From Roseibium sp. (lineage in GTDB: Bacteria; Pseudomonadota; Alphaproteobacteria; Rhizobiales; Stappiaceae): a DNA stretch of 64,000 nucleotides. Shown here one piece after another: positions 8,034 to 16,400 of the stretch. Within the stretch, counting starts at the first letter, position 1. Each line of letters opens with the position of its first letter. The DNA is taken from the NCBI GenBank assembly GCA_017643925.1, contig JAEPML010000002.1:372001-436000 (forward strand). The letters are read 5' to 3'. A model generated the notes under the pieces. It worked only from the letters and a program-made list of their open reading frames with translations, had not been told where the DNA came from and ran no database searches. Both the position numbers and the translations under genes were made by a program.

Positions 8034-8065
8034 AAAAAGGCCGCGTACGCCAAGTGCCGCGGCCT
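8034..8065 (-). terminator. Intrinsic terminator of the yceI-cybB-yceI operon
   Basis: On the minus strand the stem AGGCCGCG/CGCGGCCT (arms 8038-8045 and 8058-8065) is followed by TTTTT, the complement of 8034-8038. It lies 35 bases after the stop of the last YceI gene. Confidence 0.75.
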
Positions 8066-8099
8066 GCCCAATTGGTCTGACCCGACCTGGAACGAGATG

Positions 8100-8654
8100 T
8101 CAGCGGACCGCGGTCAGATCAAGCGATACCGTTACAACATCGCCAACCGTGTCTGCTCCGACCCCCTTGCCCAGGTCATAGTCGAAGCGGTTGGTCTTTG
8201 CGGTCCCCTTGGCGATAGCCGTATCGCCATCGATCTCAAGCGTGAAATCCAGCTCTACCGGGTGGGATATTCCCTTGATGGACAAGGTCCCGGTCGCCCG
8301 GTAGCTGTTGCCTTCCACCAGCGTGACGCTGTCGGAGGAGAAGGTCGCCGTTGGAAATCCGCTGGCGTCGAACCAGTCCTTCCCCGGCAAGGTGCCGTCG
8401 AACTGCGCGTTGCCTGTCGTGGCACTGCCTGGCTGGATTTCTGCAGATATCGTAGCGGCTTCAGGAGCGTCCGGATCGAAGTCGATGCTTGCGGTCCAAC
8501 TGTCGAACGCGCCTTCAAGGGTGTTATCGCCCTGGGCGACGGAAAATCCGAGTGTGCTTTTGTCCTGATCGACAGTCCATGTGTCGGCCTGGGCGCTATT
8601 TGCAAGCAGGACAATCGATGAAGCGAGAAGGGTAAGCCTTAATTTATTCAGCAT
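8100..8654 (-). CDS. YceI-family periplasmic protein (second copy)
   Basis: The 184-residue protein has a signal peptide (hydrophobic residues 6-20, cleavage after AQA) and a YceI lipocalin-like barrel: WTVDQDKSTLGFSVAQGDNTLEGAF at the mature N-terminus, then the typical FDASGFPTATFSSDSV and GTLSIKGISHPVELDF blocks. The family binds polyisoprenoids or other lipids in its barrel; physiological roles are mostly unclear. It is the last gene of a three-gene operon, 27 bases after cytochrome b561. The other YceI (9324-9908) is a distant paralogue. Confidence 0.92.
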   Translation of the reverse strand: MLNKLRLTLLASSIVLLANSAQADTWTVDQDKSTLGFSVAQGDNTLEGAFDSWTASIDFDPDAPEAATISAEIQPGSATTGNAQFDGTLPGKDWFDASGFPTATFSSDSVTLVEGNSYRATGTLSIKGISHPVELDFTLEIDGDTAIAKGTAKTNRFDYDLGKGVGADTVGDVVTVSLDLTAVR

Positions 8655-8681
8655 GATGGAGATTTTTCCTAAAGTGACTGT

Positions 8682-9266
8682 TCAGGCAGATTCATTTGCC
8701 GGTCTCGTTGACAACATGCGTTTCAGGGTTTCATCGCGCGCAATGAAATGGTGTTTCAATGCGGCGGCGATGTGCACGACGATCAGGGCGATCAGCAGGA
8801 AGGCGGCGTATTTGTGGAACGCCTTGAAAAGGCTTTCTGCCTGTTCCTTGGTTCCTAGCAGTTCCGGTATCGGCAAATGGGGGACCGGCAATACGTTGAA
8901 AACGACTGTAGGTATTCCCCAGGGCGAAGCGGACACCATGAACCAGCCTGTGATCGGGATCGCGAAAAGCAGGGCGTAGAGACCGACATGGCCAAGATGG
9001 GCGGCAAGTCGCTCCAGCTTGTGCATGCCGTCGGGCAGTTTTGGCGTCGGGTTCATCAGCCGCCAGATGAGGCGAAAGAGCGCCAGCGCCAGTACAACGA
9101 AGCCGATGGATTTGTGGAGCTGGTAAAGCTGGAATGTTTCAGGAGCGGTGGGGGGGAGCTCATGCATGTAGATCCCGAGCGCCAACATGCCGACAATCAG
9201 GACGGCCATCGTCCAGTGAAAGGCGATTGCGATTGTTCCGTAGCCTGTTCGCGTATTGCGCAGCAT
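8682..9266 (-). CDS. Cytochrome b561
   Basis: The 194-residue protein has four predicted membrane helices with the histidines expected for two b-type hemes: FHWTMAVLIVGML near residue 17, the LHKSIGFVVLAL helix, and FHKYAAF...VVHIAAALKHHF near the C-terminus. Bacterial b561 proteins oxidise quinol or pass electrons between the membrane and periplasmic partners. It lies between two YceI genes, the same pairing as E. coli yceJ-yceI, which suggests a shared job. GGAGG six bases upstream of the ATG supports the start. The partner electron donor is unknown. Confidence 0.93.
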   Translation of the reverse strand: MLRNTRTGYGTIAIAFHWTMAVLIVGMLALGIYMHELPPTAPETFQLYQLHKSIGFVVLALALFRLIWRLMNPTPKLPDGMHKLERLAAHLGHVGLYALLFAIPITGWFMVSASPWGIPTVVFNVLPVPHLPIPELLGTKEQAESLFKAFHKYAAFLLIALIVVHIAAALKHHFIARDETLKRMLSTRPANESA

Positions 9267-9323
9267 CTTGAACCTCCATGCGAGGGGATGGGGCCGGTGT
9301 CACCGGCCCCGACCTGGGTGGTA

Positions 9324-9908
9324 TCAGTTTGTCGCGTCGGTCTTCAGCGTTTCCGCGTGGAAAGTCACCGTGACCTCGTCGCCGACATAGGGGACATAAA
9401 GATCCATTCCGTAGTCGGAGCGCTTCACAACTGTGGTGACGGCAAAACCGGCTGCTTCTTTCTTCGCCATGGGGTGTTCGCCCATCGCGGTTACGTTCAC
9501 CGTGAGTGTGGCGGGCTTTGTGATGCCCTTGATGGTCAAGTCGCCGGTGACTTCGAGCTGCTGCTCACCGGTTTGTTCAACCTTGGTGCTCTTGAAAGTC
9601 GCCTGCGGAAACTTTGCGGCGTCAAAGAAGTCGGCGCTTTTCAGATGGGTGTCCCGGTCTGCCCAGAACGTGTCCAGACTGTCGATGTCGATGGTGAATT
9701 CGACGGACGAGTTGGACGGTGCTTCCTTGTCGATGAGCAGTGAACCTTCCCAGTTTCCAAAACGGCCGTCCGTGGTGGAATAGCCCAGGTGGTTGTAGGT
9801 GAACGACAGGTTGGCGTGGGACTTGTCGAACTCATAGGCGACTGGCTGGGCAACAGCAGCGCCGGCCATCAGGGAAAATGCAAGTGCAGTGGCTGCAAAA
9901 CGTTTCAT
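9324..9908 (-). CDS. YceI-family periplasmic protein (first copy)
   Basis: The 194-residue protein has a signal peptide (KRFAATALAFSLMAGAAVAQ) and a YceI barrel. The mature start YEFDKSHANLSFTYNHLGYS, the central DTHLKSADFFDAAKFPQATF and the GDLTIKGITKPATLTV block are all diagnostic. It is the promoter-proximal gene of the YceI/b561/YceI operon. The ATG at 9908 is chosen over a TTG at 9914 because GAGG lies 7 bases upstream. Lipid or isoprenoid binding follows from the family; a link to quinones via the neighbouring cytochrome is inference. Confidence 0.94.
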   Translation of the reverse strand: MKRFAATALAFSLMAGAAVAQPVAYEFDKSHANLSFTYNHLGYSTTDGRFGNWEGSLLIDKEAPSNSSVEFTIDIDSLDTFWADRDTHLKSADFFDAAKFPQATFKSTKVEQTGEQQLEVTGDLTIKGITKPATLTVNVTAMGEHPMAKKEAAGFAVTTVVKRSDYGMDLYVPYVGDEVTVTFHAETLKTDATN

Positions 9909-9914
9909 GATCAA

Positions 9915-10333
9915 ACCTCGTTAGTGATCCTCAAAGCGTTCGATCGTGAACGCTGCCGACTTTAGATATGCGAATTTTCCCCGGGCGCTATTTGACTGAC
10001 CGTTCAGCGACAATGAACAATATTGTGAACTCGAACCTGTTTCCTTCCGGCGCGGCATTGCCAAAGCAGTCAGGCGCACAAAAGATATGCGCAAGGGAGT
10101 GCGTGTTGTCGAAATCCGAATCGTGGCTAAAGGAAGGTGCCCGGTTTCAGGAAAAGAGATATCAATTTATGGTTGAGTGTCCGGGCAAGTGTCTGAATTG
10201 ATGAAACAAGTTTTGCTGTCATCATTCCATCAAGAAAATCGGGCACTTATTTGGAAACTTCCCCAAAGAGCGGCCCTTCATTCGGCCACAATTTCTCCAG
10301 AAAACAGATTTTGGAGACGCAGGAGACTTAAAC
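9915..10333. other. Non-coding stretch upstream of the yceI operon and the GDPD gene
   Basis: This 419-base divergent region holds no credible gene. It has an interrupted dyad AGCGTTC-GATCGT-GAACGCT at 9935-9954, close to the yceI start and a candidate operator. The ribosome site AGGAG for the GDPD gene is at 10321-10325. A 77-codon frame at 9968-10201 shows no family features or ribosome site. Confidence 0.5.
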
Positions 10334-11056
10334 GTGAAACAGGCTGCCATTGTGTGTCACCGGGGCGCTTGTCTGGTCGCCCCAGAGAACACCTTCGCTT
10401 CGCTTGAGAAGGCAATCGAGATCGGTGCCGACGTTGTCGAGTTCGATGTCAGACCGTCCATGGACGGCGTCCTTTACGTGATCCATGATGCCACCGTCGA
10501 TCGCACGACGGATGGAACTGGTCGTCTCTCGGACATGACCTCAAAGGAGGTTGACCGTCTCGATGCCGGGTCTTGGTTCGGTCCGGAATTTGCCGGAGAA
10601 CCGGTTCCACGGCTGGATGTCTTCCTGGATGCCTGCCAGGGCCGGATCGCGACCTATGTCGAGATCAAGGATGGGGATCCGGCGGAAATCCGTGACATGC
10701 TGGCAGTGCGCGGGATGCTGGAAGACGCGTGGACCTTCTCGTTTGAACAGGCCATTCGGGCTGAAACCCGGGCAAAAGTGCCTGATTTCAAGCGCATGGT
10801 GCTGTTCAACCATGTCGGGTCGGTAGAACGCGCTGTTGCCCAGGATGCCCATATTCTGGAATTTCACGAAAACGACTTGACCGAAGAACGCGTTCAGGAA
10901 GCCAAGAAGGCGGGATTGATCACCCAGATGTTCTATGGCGGAGACGATCCATCTGTCTTCGAAAACGCAGTGCGCTTTGGTATTGAACAGATGAATATCG
11001 ACCATGTCGAACTGTTTCGGTCGGTGGAGCGAAACATCTTTGAAACAGCGGCCTGA
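10334..11056 (+). CDS. Glycerophosphodiester phosphodiesterase
   Basis: The 240-residue protein starts at GTG, supported by AGGAG 8 bases upstream. It has the GDPD TIM-barrel signature: CHRGACLVAPENT at residues 8-20 (catalytic His-Arg and Glu), VEFDVRPSMDG and IHDATVDRTTDGTG, with the metal-binding Glu and His, then YVEIKDG. The enzyme hydrolyses glycerophosphodiesters to glycerol 3-phosphate and an alcohol. No signal peptide is visible, so it is cytoplasmic. It faces the succinate-semialdehyde dehydrogenase gene and is alone in its unit. Confidence 0.93.
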   Translation: MKQAAIVCHRGACLVAPENTFASLEKAIEIGADVVEFDVRPSMDGVLYVIHDATVDRTTDGTGRLSDMTSKEVDRLDAGSWFGPEFAGEPVPRLDVFLDACQGRIATYVEIKDGDPAEIRDMLAVRGMLEDAWTFSFEQAIRAETRAKVPDFKRMVLFNHVGSVERAVAQDAHILEFHENDLTEERVQEAKKAGLITQMFYGGDDPSVFENAVRFGIEQMNIDHVELFRSVERNIFETAA

Positions 11057-11071
11057 TTGGACCGCTGTTTC
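11042..11071. terminator. Hairpin shared by convergent GDPD and gabD genes
   Basis: A perfect 10-bp stem, GAAACAGCGG (11042-11051) with CCGCTGTTTC (11062-11071), has the GDPD stop codon inside its 10-base loop. Only short T-runs follow, so terminator strength is uncertain. Confidence 0.5.
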
Positions 11072-11083
11072 TGAAAAAAGGGT

Positions 11084-12541
11084 CTAGAGACCTAAGCCAC
11101 CGATGCAGCTGTATTTCACGTTGAGGTAGTCATCGAGGCCGTATTTTGAGCCTTCGTTGCCGATGCCGCTGTCCTTGAAGCCGCCGAACGGTGCGACTTC
11201 GGTGGTGATGACGCCTTCGTTGACACCGACAAGGCCATATTGCAGCTTTTCCATCACGCGGAAGGAGCGCCCCAGGTCCTGCGTGTAGAAATAGGTGGCC
11301 AGGCCGTATTCGGTGTCATTGGCCAGTTGAATGGCTTCTTCCTCGGTTTCGAACTTGAAGAGTGCGGCAAGCGGGCCGAACGTCTCTTCATGGGCCACCT
11401 TCATGTCTGGCGTGGCACCAGTGATGAGGGTCGGTTCGAAGAAGGTACCGGCGCCATCCGGACGGTGACCGCCGGAGATCAGTTCGCCACCCTTGGCAAG
11501 CGCATCCTTGACATGATCCTCGACCTTGTCGACAGCCGCCGCATTGATCAGCGGGCCCTGCGTCGTGGAACCCTCCAAGCCGTTGCCAACCTTCAGCTGG
11601 GCCTGCATGGCCGTTTTCAGTTTCTCAGCAAATGCATCATAGACACCAGCATGGACATAGAGGCGGTTGGCACAAACGCAAGTCTGGCCGGAGTTGCGGA
11701 ACTTGCTGGCGATCGCGCCTTCGACGGCACGGTCCAGATCGGCATCGTCAAAGACGATGAATGGCGCATTGCCTCCGAGTTCCATAGAGATTTTCTTCAT
11801 GTTGCGGCCGGCGTTGCCTGCAAGCAGCTTCCCGACCCGGGTCGACCCGGTGAAGGTGATCTTGCGCAGGACCGGGTTCTCGCACATTTCCTCGCCAATG
11901 GCCGGCGCATCGCCGGTGACAATGTTGACGACGCCAGCGGGGATATTGGCCTTCTCCGCCATGATGCCGTAGATCAGGGCCGAATATGGCGTGAACTCGG
12001 CAGGTTTCATCACCATTGTGCAGCCGGCGGCAAGTGCCGCACCGAGCTTGCGCGCGATCATCGAATTTGGAAAGTTCCAGGGCGTGATCGAGCCAACGAC
12101 CCCGACCGGTTCCTTCGTCACCAGGATCCGCCGGTCGGCCCAGGGAGAGGGGATGGTGTCGCCGTAGATCCGTTTGCCTTCCTCGGCAAAGAAGCGGATG
12201 TATTTCACACCGAGCGCAATTTCACCCTTTGCCTCGGCAACAGGCTTGCCCATCTCCGTGGTCAGCAGGACCGCAAGGTCGTCGATGTCTTCCATGATGG
12301 CGTCGCACAGGGCGTGCATGTAACCCGCGCGGGCCTCGGCAGTCAAAGCGCGCCACGCCGGCAACGCAGCCTCGGCGGCCGCAATGGCACGGGCTGTTTC
12401 GGGCCGGCCACAAAACGGAATGGTTCCGATTTTTTCTCCAGTCGCCGGGTTATGGACGTCAAGCGTTTCACCGCTGTCTGCGTCCAGCCAGGCGCCGTCG
12501 ACAAAAACCTGTTGCTTCAAAAGGGCAGTGTTCAAAGACAT
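11084..12541 (-). CDS. gabD: NAD(P)-dependent succinate-semialdehyde dehydrogenase
   Basis: The 485-residue length and motifs fit the SSADH branch of the aldehyde dehydrogenases. TPWNFPNSMIARKLGAALAA supplies the nucleotide-binding region, MELGGNAPFIVFDDADLD the catalytic Glu segment, and FRNSGQTCVCANR the nucleophilic Cys, with PFGGFKDSGIGNEG near the C-terminus. It oxidises succinate semialdehyde to succinate, the last step of GABA breakdown, feeding the TCA cycle. No aminotransferase partner lies beside it. A related aldehyde such as glutarate semialdehyde is possible. Confidence 0.93.
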   Translation of the reverse strand: MSLNTALLKQQVFVDGAWLDADSGETLDVHNPATGEKIGTIPFCGRPETARAIAAAEAALPAWRALTAEARAGYMHALCDAIMEDIDDLAVLLTTEMGKPVAEAKGEIALGVKYIRFFAEEGKRIYGDTIPSPWADRRILVTKEPVGVVGSITPWNFPNSMIARKLGAALAAGCTMVMKPAEFTPYSALIYGIMAEKANIPAGVVNIVTGDAPAIGEEMCENPVLRKITFTGSTRVGKLLAGNAGRNMKKISMELGGNAPFIVFDDADLDRAVEGAIASKFRNSGQTCVCANRLYVHAGVYDAFAEKLKTAMQAQLKVGNGLEGSTTQGPLINAAAVDKVEDHVKDALAKGGELISGGHRPDGAGTFFEPTLITGATPDMKVAHEETFGPLAALFKFETEEEAIQLANDTEYGLATYFYTQDLGRSFRVMEKLQYGLVGVNEGVITTEVAPFGGFKDSGIGNEGSKYGLDDYLNVKYSCIGGLGL

Positions 12542-12841
12542 GGAAGATCTTCCTGAACCGGGGGTCGTGGGGATGTGGCTTGCGTGGAAGCCGTTCTCCT
12601 AGAGATAGGGGGCGAACAAAGCACCATGCAAGCCTTTTCGTCGTCGCCTTGAATGCCTTGGGCGCAGATCTATGCGGGAGCAGGGGCAAGCCGAAATCGG
12701 CCCGAGTTCAGGGAAGGGGTTTAGGTCTTGAACCCACCCTGAAAAGAAAAGGTCCGCGCTTGTAACACGGACCCTTGGTTATCTCTCATTCCGGCAGAGT
12801 TCTGCAAAGGCGCTCTCAGATGCCGGTTGAGTCTTGTTGTC
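12542..12841. other. Non-coding stretch between the XRE gene and gabD
   Basis: This 300-base interval holds the gabD promoter region on its left and a terminator for the XRE gene at 12741-12773. No coding potential stands out. Confidence 0.5.
12741..12773 (-). terminator. Intrinsic terminator downstream of the XRE regulator
   Basis: On the minus strand GGTCCGTG pairs with CGCGGACC (arms 12766-12773 and 12751-12758, one G-U pair) and is followed by TTTTCTTTTC. It lies about 70 bases after the XRE stop codon. Confidence 0.65.
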
Positions 12842-13288
12842 TCAGGCGCCGCCGATGCGTTCCTGCAAGACCGAAATCTCGTCGGCAAGTGCCTGGGCCT
12901 GACGCTGGATACGGTCAAGCGCGACCCGCATGCTGTCGATATCTGCCGCGGCGGGCTCGTCTGAAACGGGCGGTGTGCCGCGCCCGACGAGGAGCCAGGT
13001 CGGGCTCACGTTCAAAACACCTGCGAGTAGCACGAGCTTGTTGGATCTCGGCTCGGACCGGTCTGCTTCCCAGCTGTGGAGTGTTGCCGTCTTGATGCCA
13101 AGGCGCCTTGCAAGCTGGGCGGTTGACAAACCGGCAGCGTCACGGGCCTTGCAGATGCGTTCGCCGAGCGTGTAGTCGCTGCTGTTGCTGGCCATGGCGT
13201 TGCCCCCCGTTTCGGCACCTGTTTCCGTCACCAGATGAACGGGTGCAGCCGGATGGGAAAGCGAGTTGTTTTTGAAGTGATGGGTCAT
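12842..13288 (-). CDS. XRE-family helix-turn-helix regulator with C-terminal coiled coil
   Basis: The protein (148 residues from the ATG at 13288) has a Cro/C1-type helix-turn-helix starting LGERICKARDAAGLSTAQLA with recognition helix IKTATLHSWEADRSEP. It then carries a Pro-containing linker and a C-terminal predicted coiled coil (MRVALDRIQRQAQALADEISVLQERI). The start is uncertain: an ATG at 13195 just before the domain and an ATG at 13288 are both possible. GC-rich third positions continue to 13288, which favours the longer form. It lies downstream of tamB on the same strand. Targets are unknown. Confidence 0.82.
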   Translation of the reverse strand: MTHHFKNNSLSHPAAPVHLVTETGAETGGNAMASNSSDYTLGERICKARDAAGLSTAQLARRLGIKTATLHSWEADRSEPRSNKLVLLAGVLNVSPTWLLVGRGTPPVSDEPAAADIDSMRVALDRIQRQAQALADEISVLQERIGGA

Positions 13289-13410
13289 GGCGCGCCCACT
13301 TGCACGATGAACTGTGCACTGCAACAGCTGTCGTGGCAATTGTCGCATTGAGAGTGGCAAAGGGCGGGAATACACAGCCAGATTGTCAAAAATGACGGGT
13401 CGCCTCTGGC

Positions 13411-16400
13411 TCAATACTCGCGCTCGAAGAAAATACCGGCCTTTGACGAGCCATCGGCGCCGACTTCCCCCCGGACCTTGAGCCCCCGATCCAGATCGAT
13501 GTCAACCTTGACCCGGCTCGAACCGGAACCCGTTCCCTGTTCGACGCCCAGATAGATATTATCATTGATGTACTTGCCGACCGAAACGGATGGCCCGTCC
13601 TCGCCATCGGTATTGATGTCGATTGCGTCCAGACCCAGTGACTTTCGAATTGTCGCCAGGGGACCACTGTCGCTGCCACCTGTCAGCGTTGCGATGGCGG
13701 CAGCGAGGCTGGCGATCTGGGTCGCTGACAGGTTGCCGACACTCTTGCCGAAGAGCAGAAGCGCCAGAACCTCATCCTGTGGCAACTCGGGCGAGGACGT
13801 GAAGTTGATTTGCGGGTCGTCGGCATCTCCGCTCACCGTGACCGTGATCGTTGTGTCGTTCACAGTGGTATTGGCCGCAAAGTCAATCACCGGGGTGAGG
13901 GAGCCCTCGAAAGTTGCCGTACCGCGCGAGAACACAAGACGCCGGGTCAGGATGTCCAGTTGTCCTCGCTTCAGGGAAAACGCACCAACGGCCTGTGGAT
14001 CGGCCGTTGTTCCGATCACTTTCAGATTTCCCTGGAGCTCGGCGTCCAGGCCGCGGCCCCTTATGAAGATGCGTCCGGGAGCCGACAACAGAATGTCGAG
14101 GCGAGGCGGATTGGATTTCTGTTGTGTCTGCGTCTTCTTCGCGCCGCCACCGAGTTCCTCCACCTGTTGCCGGATCGCCTTTGACGCGTGGATATGCTGC
14201 ACTTCCACGGGGGGAATGGCCCCGGGCAGGCTTTCTGGAATTGAGACATCGGCCTTGTTGATGGTGATGTTGCCCGCAATCAGCGACGATTGCGAAGGCG
14301 AGGCAAGGGGGCCGGTTACGGTCAGGTTGGCGTCCACCTCCGCTGTGACAAGCCCTGGGTCAACATATCGCCCGCGGTCGAGTTTGAGGGCAAGATCGGC
14401 GGGGAACCCGCTTGTCGTACCGACGGTGCCTGAAGCGGACAAGGTCCCACCTGTCGCAATGTCTCCGGCTATGCCGTTGAGAGAAGCCTGTGTCTGGTTG
14501 ACGGTCGCACTGCCGCGAATGTTCTGCAAGGTGAGGCCTGTCGACAGGCTGGTTACCTTCAATCCGGCGGGTGTCGCGGTGATCTGATAGGCTGGCGCCT
14601 TGGCAGATCCACTGACGCTTCCCTTCAGCGAGACGGCACCTTCCCCTCGAAGACCTGCCTCAAGCAGTGGACGCTTGAGCGCCGCGATCGGGACAGAGCC
14701 GTCAAGCTGCAGCGACAAGGCGTTCGGGGATTTGATCCCAACGGTGCCGTTCGCGGAAAATGTCAGTCCGTTCGGGTCGGCAATCTTCGTCGATTGCGAA
14801 ATCTGGTCACCTTCCAGCGTACCTGTCGAGGTCAGGTTGACGGTCGACAGACCGTTGTTTCGCATTTCACTGGCCGTTAGCCCGGCGCCAGTGAGTGACC
14901 ACGAGGCTGCCGGGTTGCTCGAACTTCCGGTTGCCTTGATGTTGCCCGATAACGTGCCGCCAAGGCCGAGCGAAGGCACAAAGGCATTCGCCAGACTCAA
15001 CGGAATGGATTTCAGGTCCGCCGTGAGGTTCAAGGACTGCCCGGCGGTTCCCGAAACGGCCAGAGATCCCTCTCCGAGTTGGAGTTCCAGAGGTTGAATG
15101 CTGGCCTCGCCCTGACTGTAGCGAACAGATGTCGGTTGTTTGAGCTTGCTGGCGATGCCCTGGTAGCGCATGGCAAGCTCGGACAGGGCAACAACATAGC
15201 TGCCGGCATCAGGCTCACTGAGATTGGCGGCAAGTGTCAGGCCGTCTTTGCCTTCCTGATCCATCTTGACGTCAGCAGTAATCGCGGTGCCATCTGCCTC
15301 CGGCTTGGCCGTGAGGCGAGCGCTATGGATTGGAGTTGCATCTGTCAGAAGATCCTGCACGACGACATCGGCGGAAACGGTCTCGGGCTGATAGGGAGCT
15401 GACAGGTTGGCCTTCAGCGTGAGTTGGCCAAGGCTAGCTCCTGGCACGACAATGTCCTGTCCCACGACATCAAGCAGTAGTTTCTTCTCGCTCGGCGCCG
15501 CCGAGACGGAGCCCGTCAGGGTACCGCCGATATCCATTAGCAGGAGAGGAGACAGGGACGACAGATCGGGTGCGTTGATCTTCAGACTGCCTTCAAGTGT
15601 CTCGACCGGCTTGTTCAGGTCGGCAACATTGAGCGAACCGGTCACAGAGTTTCCGACAAGGTCGATCGACAGCGGATTGACGGTTGCGCCACCATCCTTG
15701 CTGGAAAGTTCAACATCCACCTTGATCGGTTGCCCTTTCAGGGTCGCGCTGCTTTTGATCACGGCGGTCGGCTCTGCAGGGTTGGCCGTCGCTGAGACCG
15801 AGAGAGACAAGTCGTCAAGCGGCGTCCCGGAAAGGCGGATTTGATCGGAAGATAGGTCTGCTTCGACGCCAAGCGCGGCGAGGGGACCACTGGTCTTGCC
15901 GTCGAGTTTCAGGCTGCCGCCCAGTTGCGGATCAAGCCTGGCAAGATCGTTCAGCGCCGCGGTGAAATCGGAAGTGAGTGTGTCATCCTTGAAATGCGCA
16001 TCGCCGTTCACCTGCAGCGCGTCGTTGCTGAACGACAATTTCTTCAAGGTGATGTCATTCTGACCGGAAAGGTCGGTCACAAGGTCGATCGTGCTCTTTC
16101 CGGCCAACATGGCGTCTGCCTGGGATATGCCGGTTTGGAGGTCCGTGGTCACCAGGGCCGCCGTCGCCGAGCCACTCAACGTCTGCAGGTTCAGATCCGT
16201 CGAGAAATTGCCGGAGACCTGACCTCCCAGATCCCGACCGGCAATATCCGAAAGAACACCGAGTTCAAGGACACTAAAGGTGCCCTGGCCTTTGAGTGCC
16301 TCTGCGGAGACTACCGCGTTGGTCAGCCTGATCGTACCGACTGCCGAGGCGACGCTCAGGTCCTCCAGATCAACCTTCTTGTCTTGGCCGTTGACTGATC

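Noticed and set aside
9968-10201. 77-codon open frame upstream of the GDPD gene
   Set aside because: No ribosome site, no protein-like domain and odd composition; most likely chance.
11240-12556. 438-codon open frame opposite the succinate-semialdehyde dehydrogenase gene
   Set aside because: It mirrors the third-codon GC bias of the real gene on the other strand and shows no domain or ribosome site.
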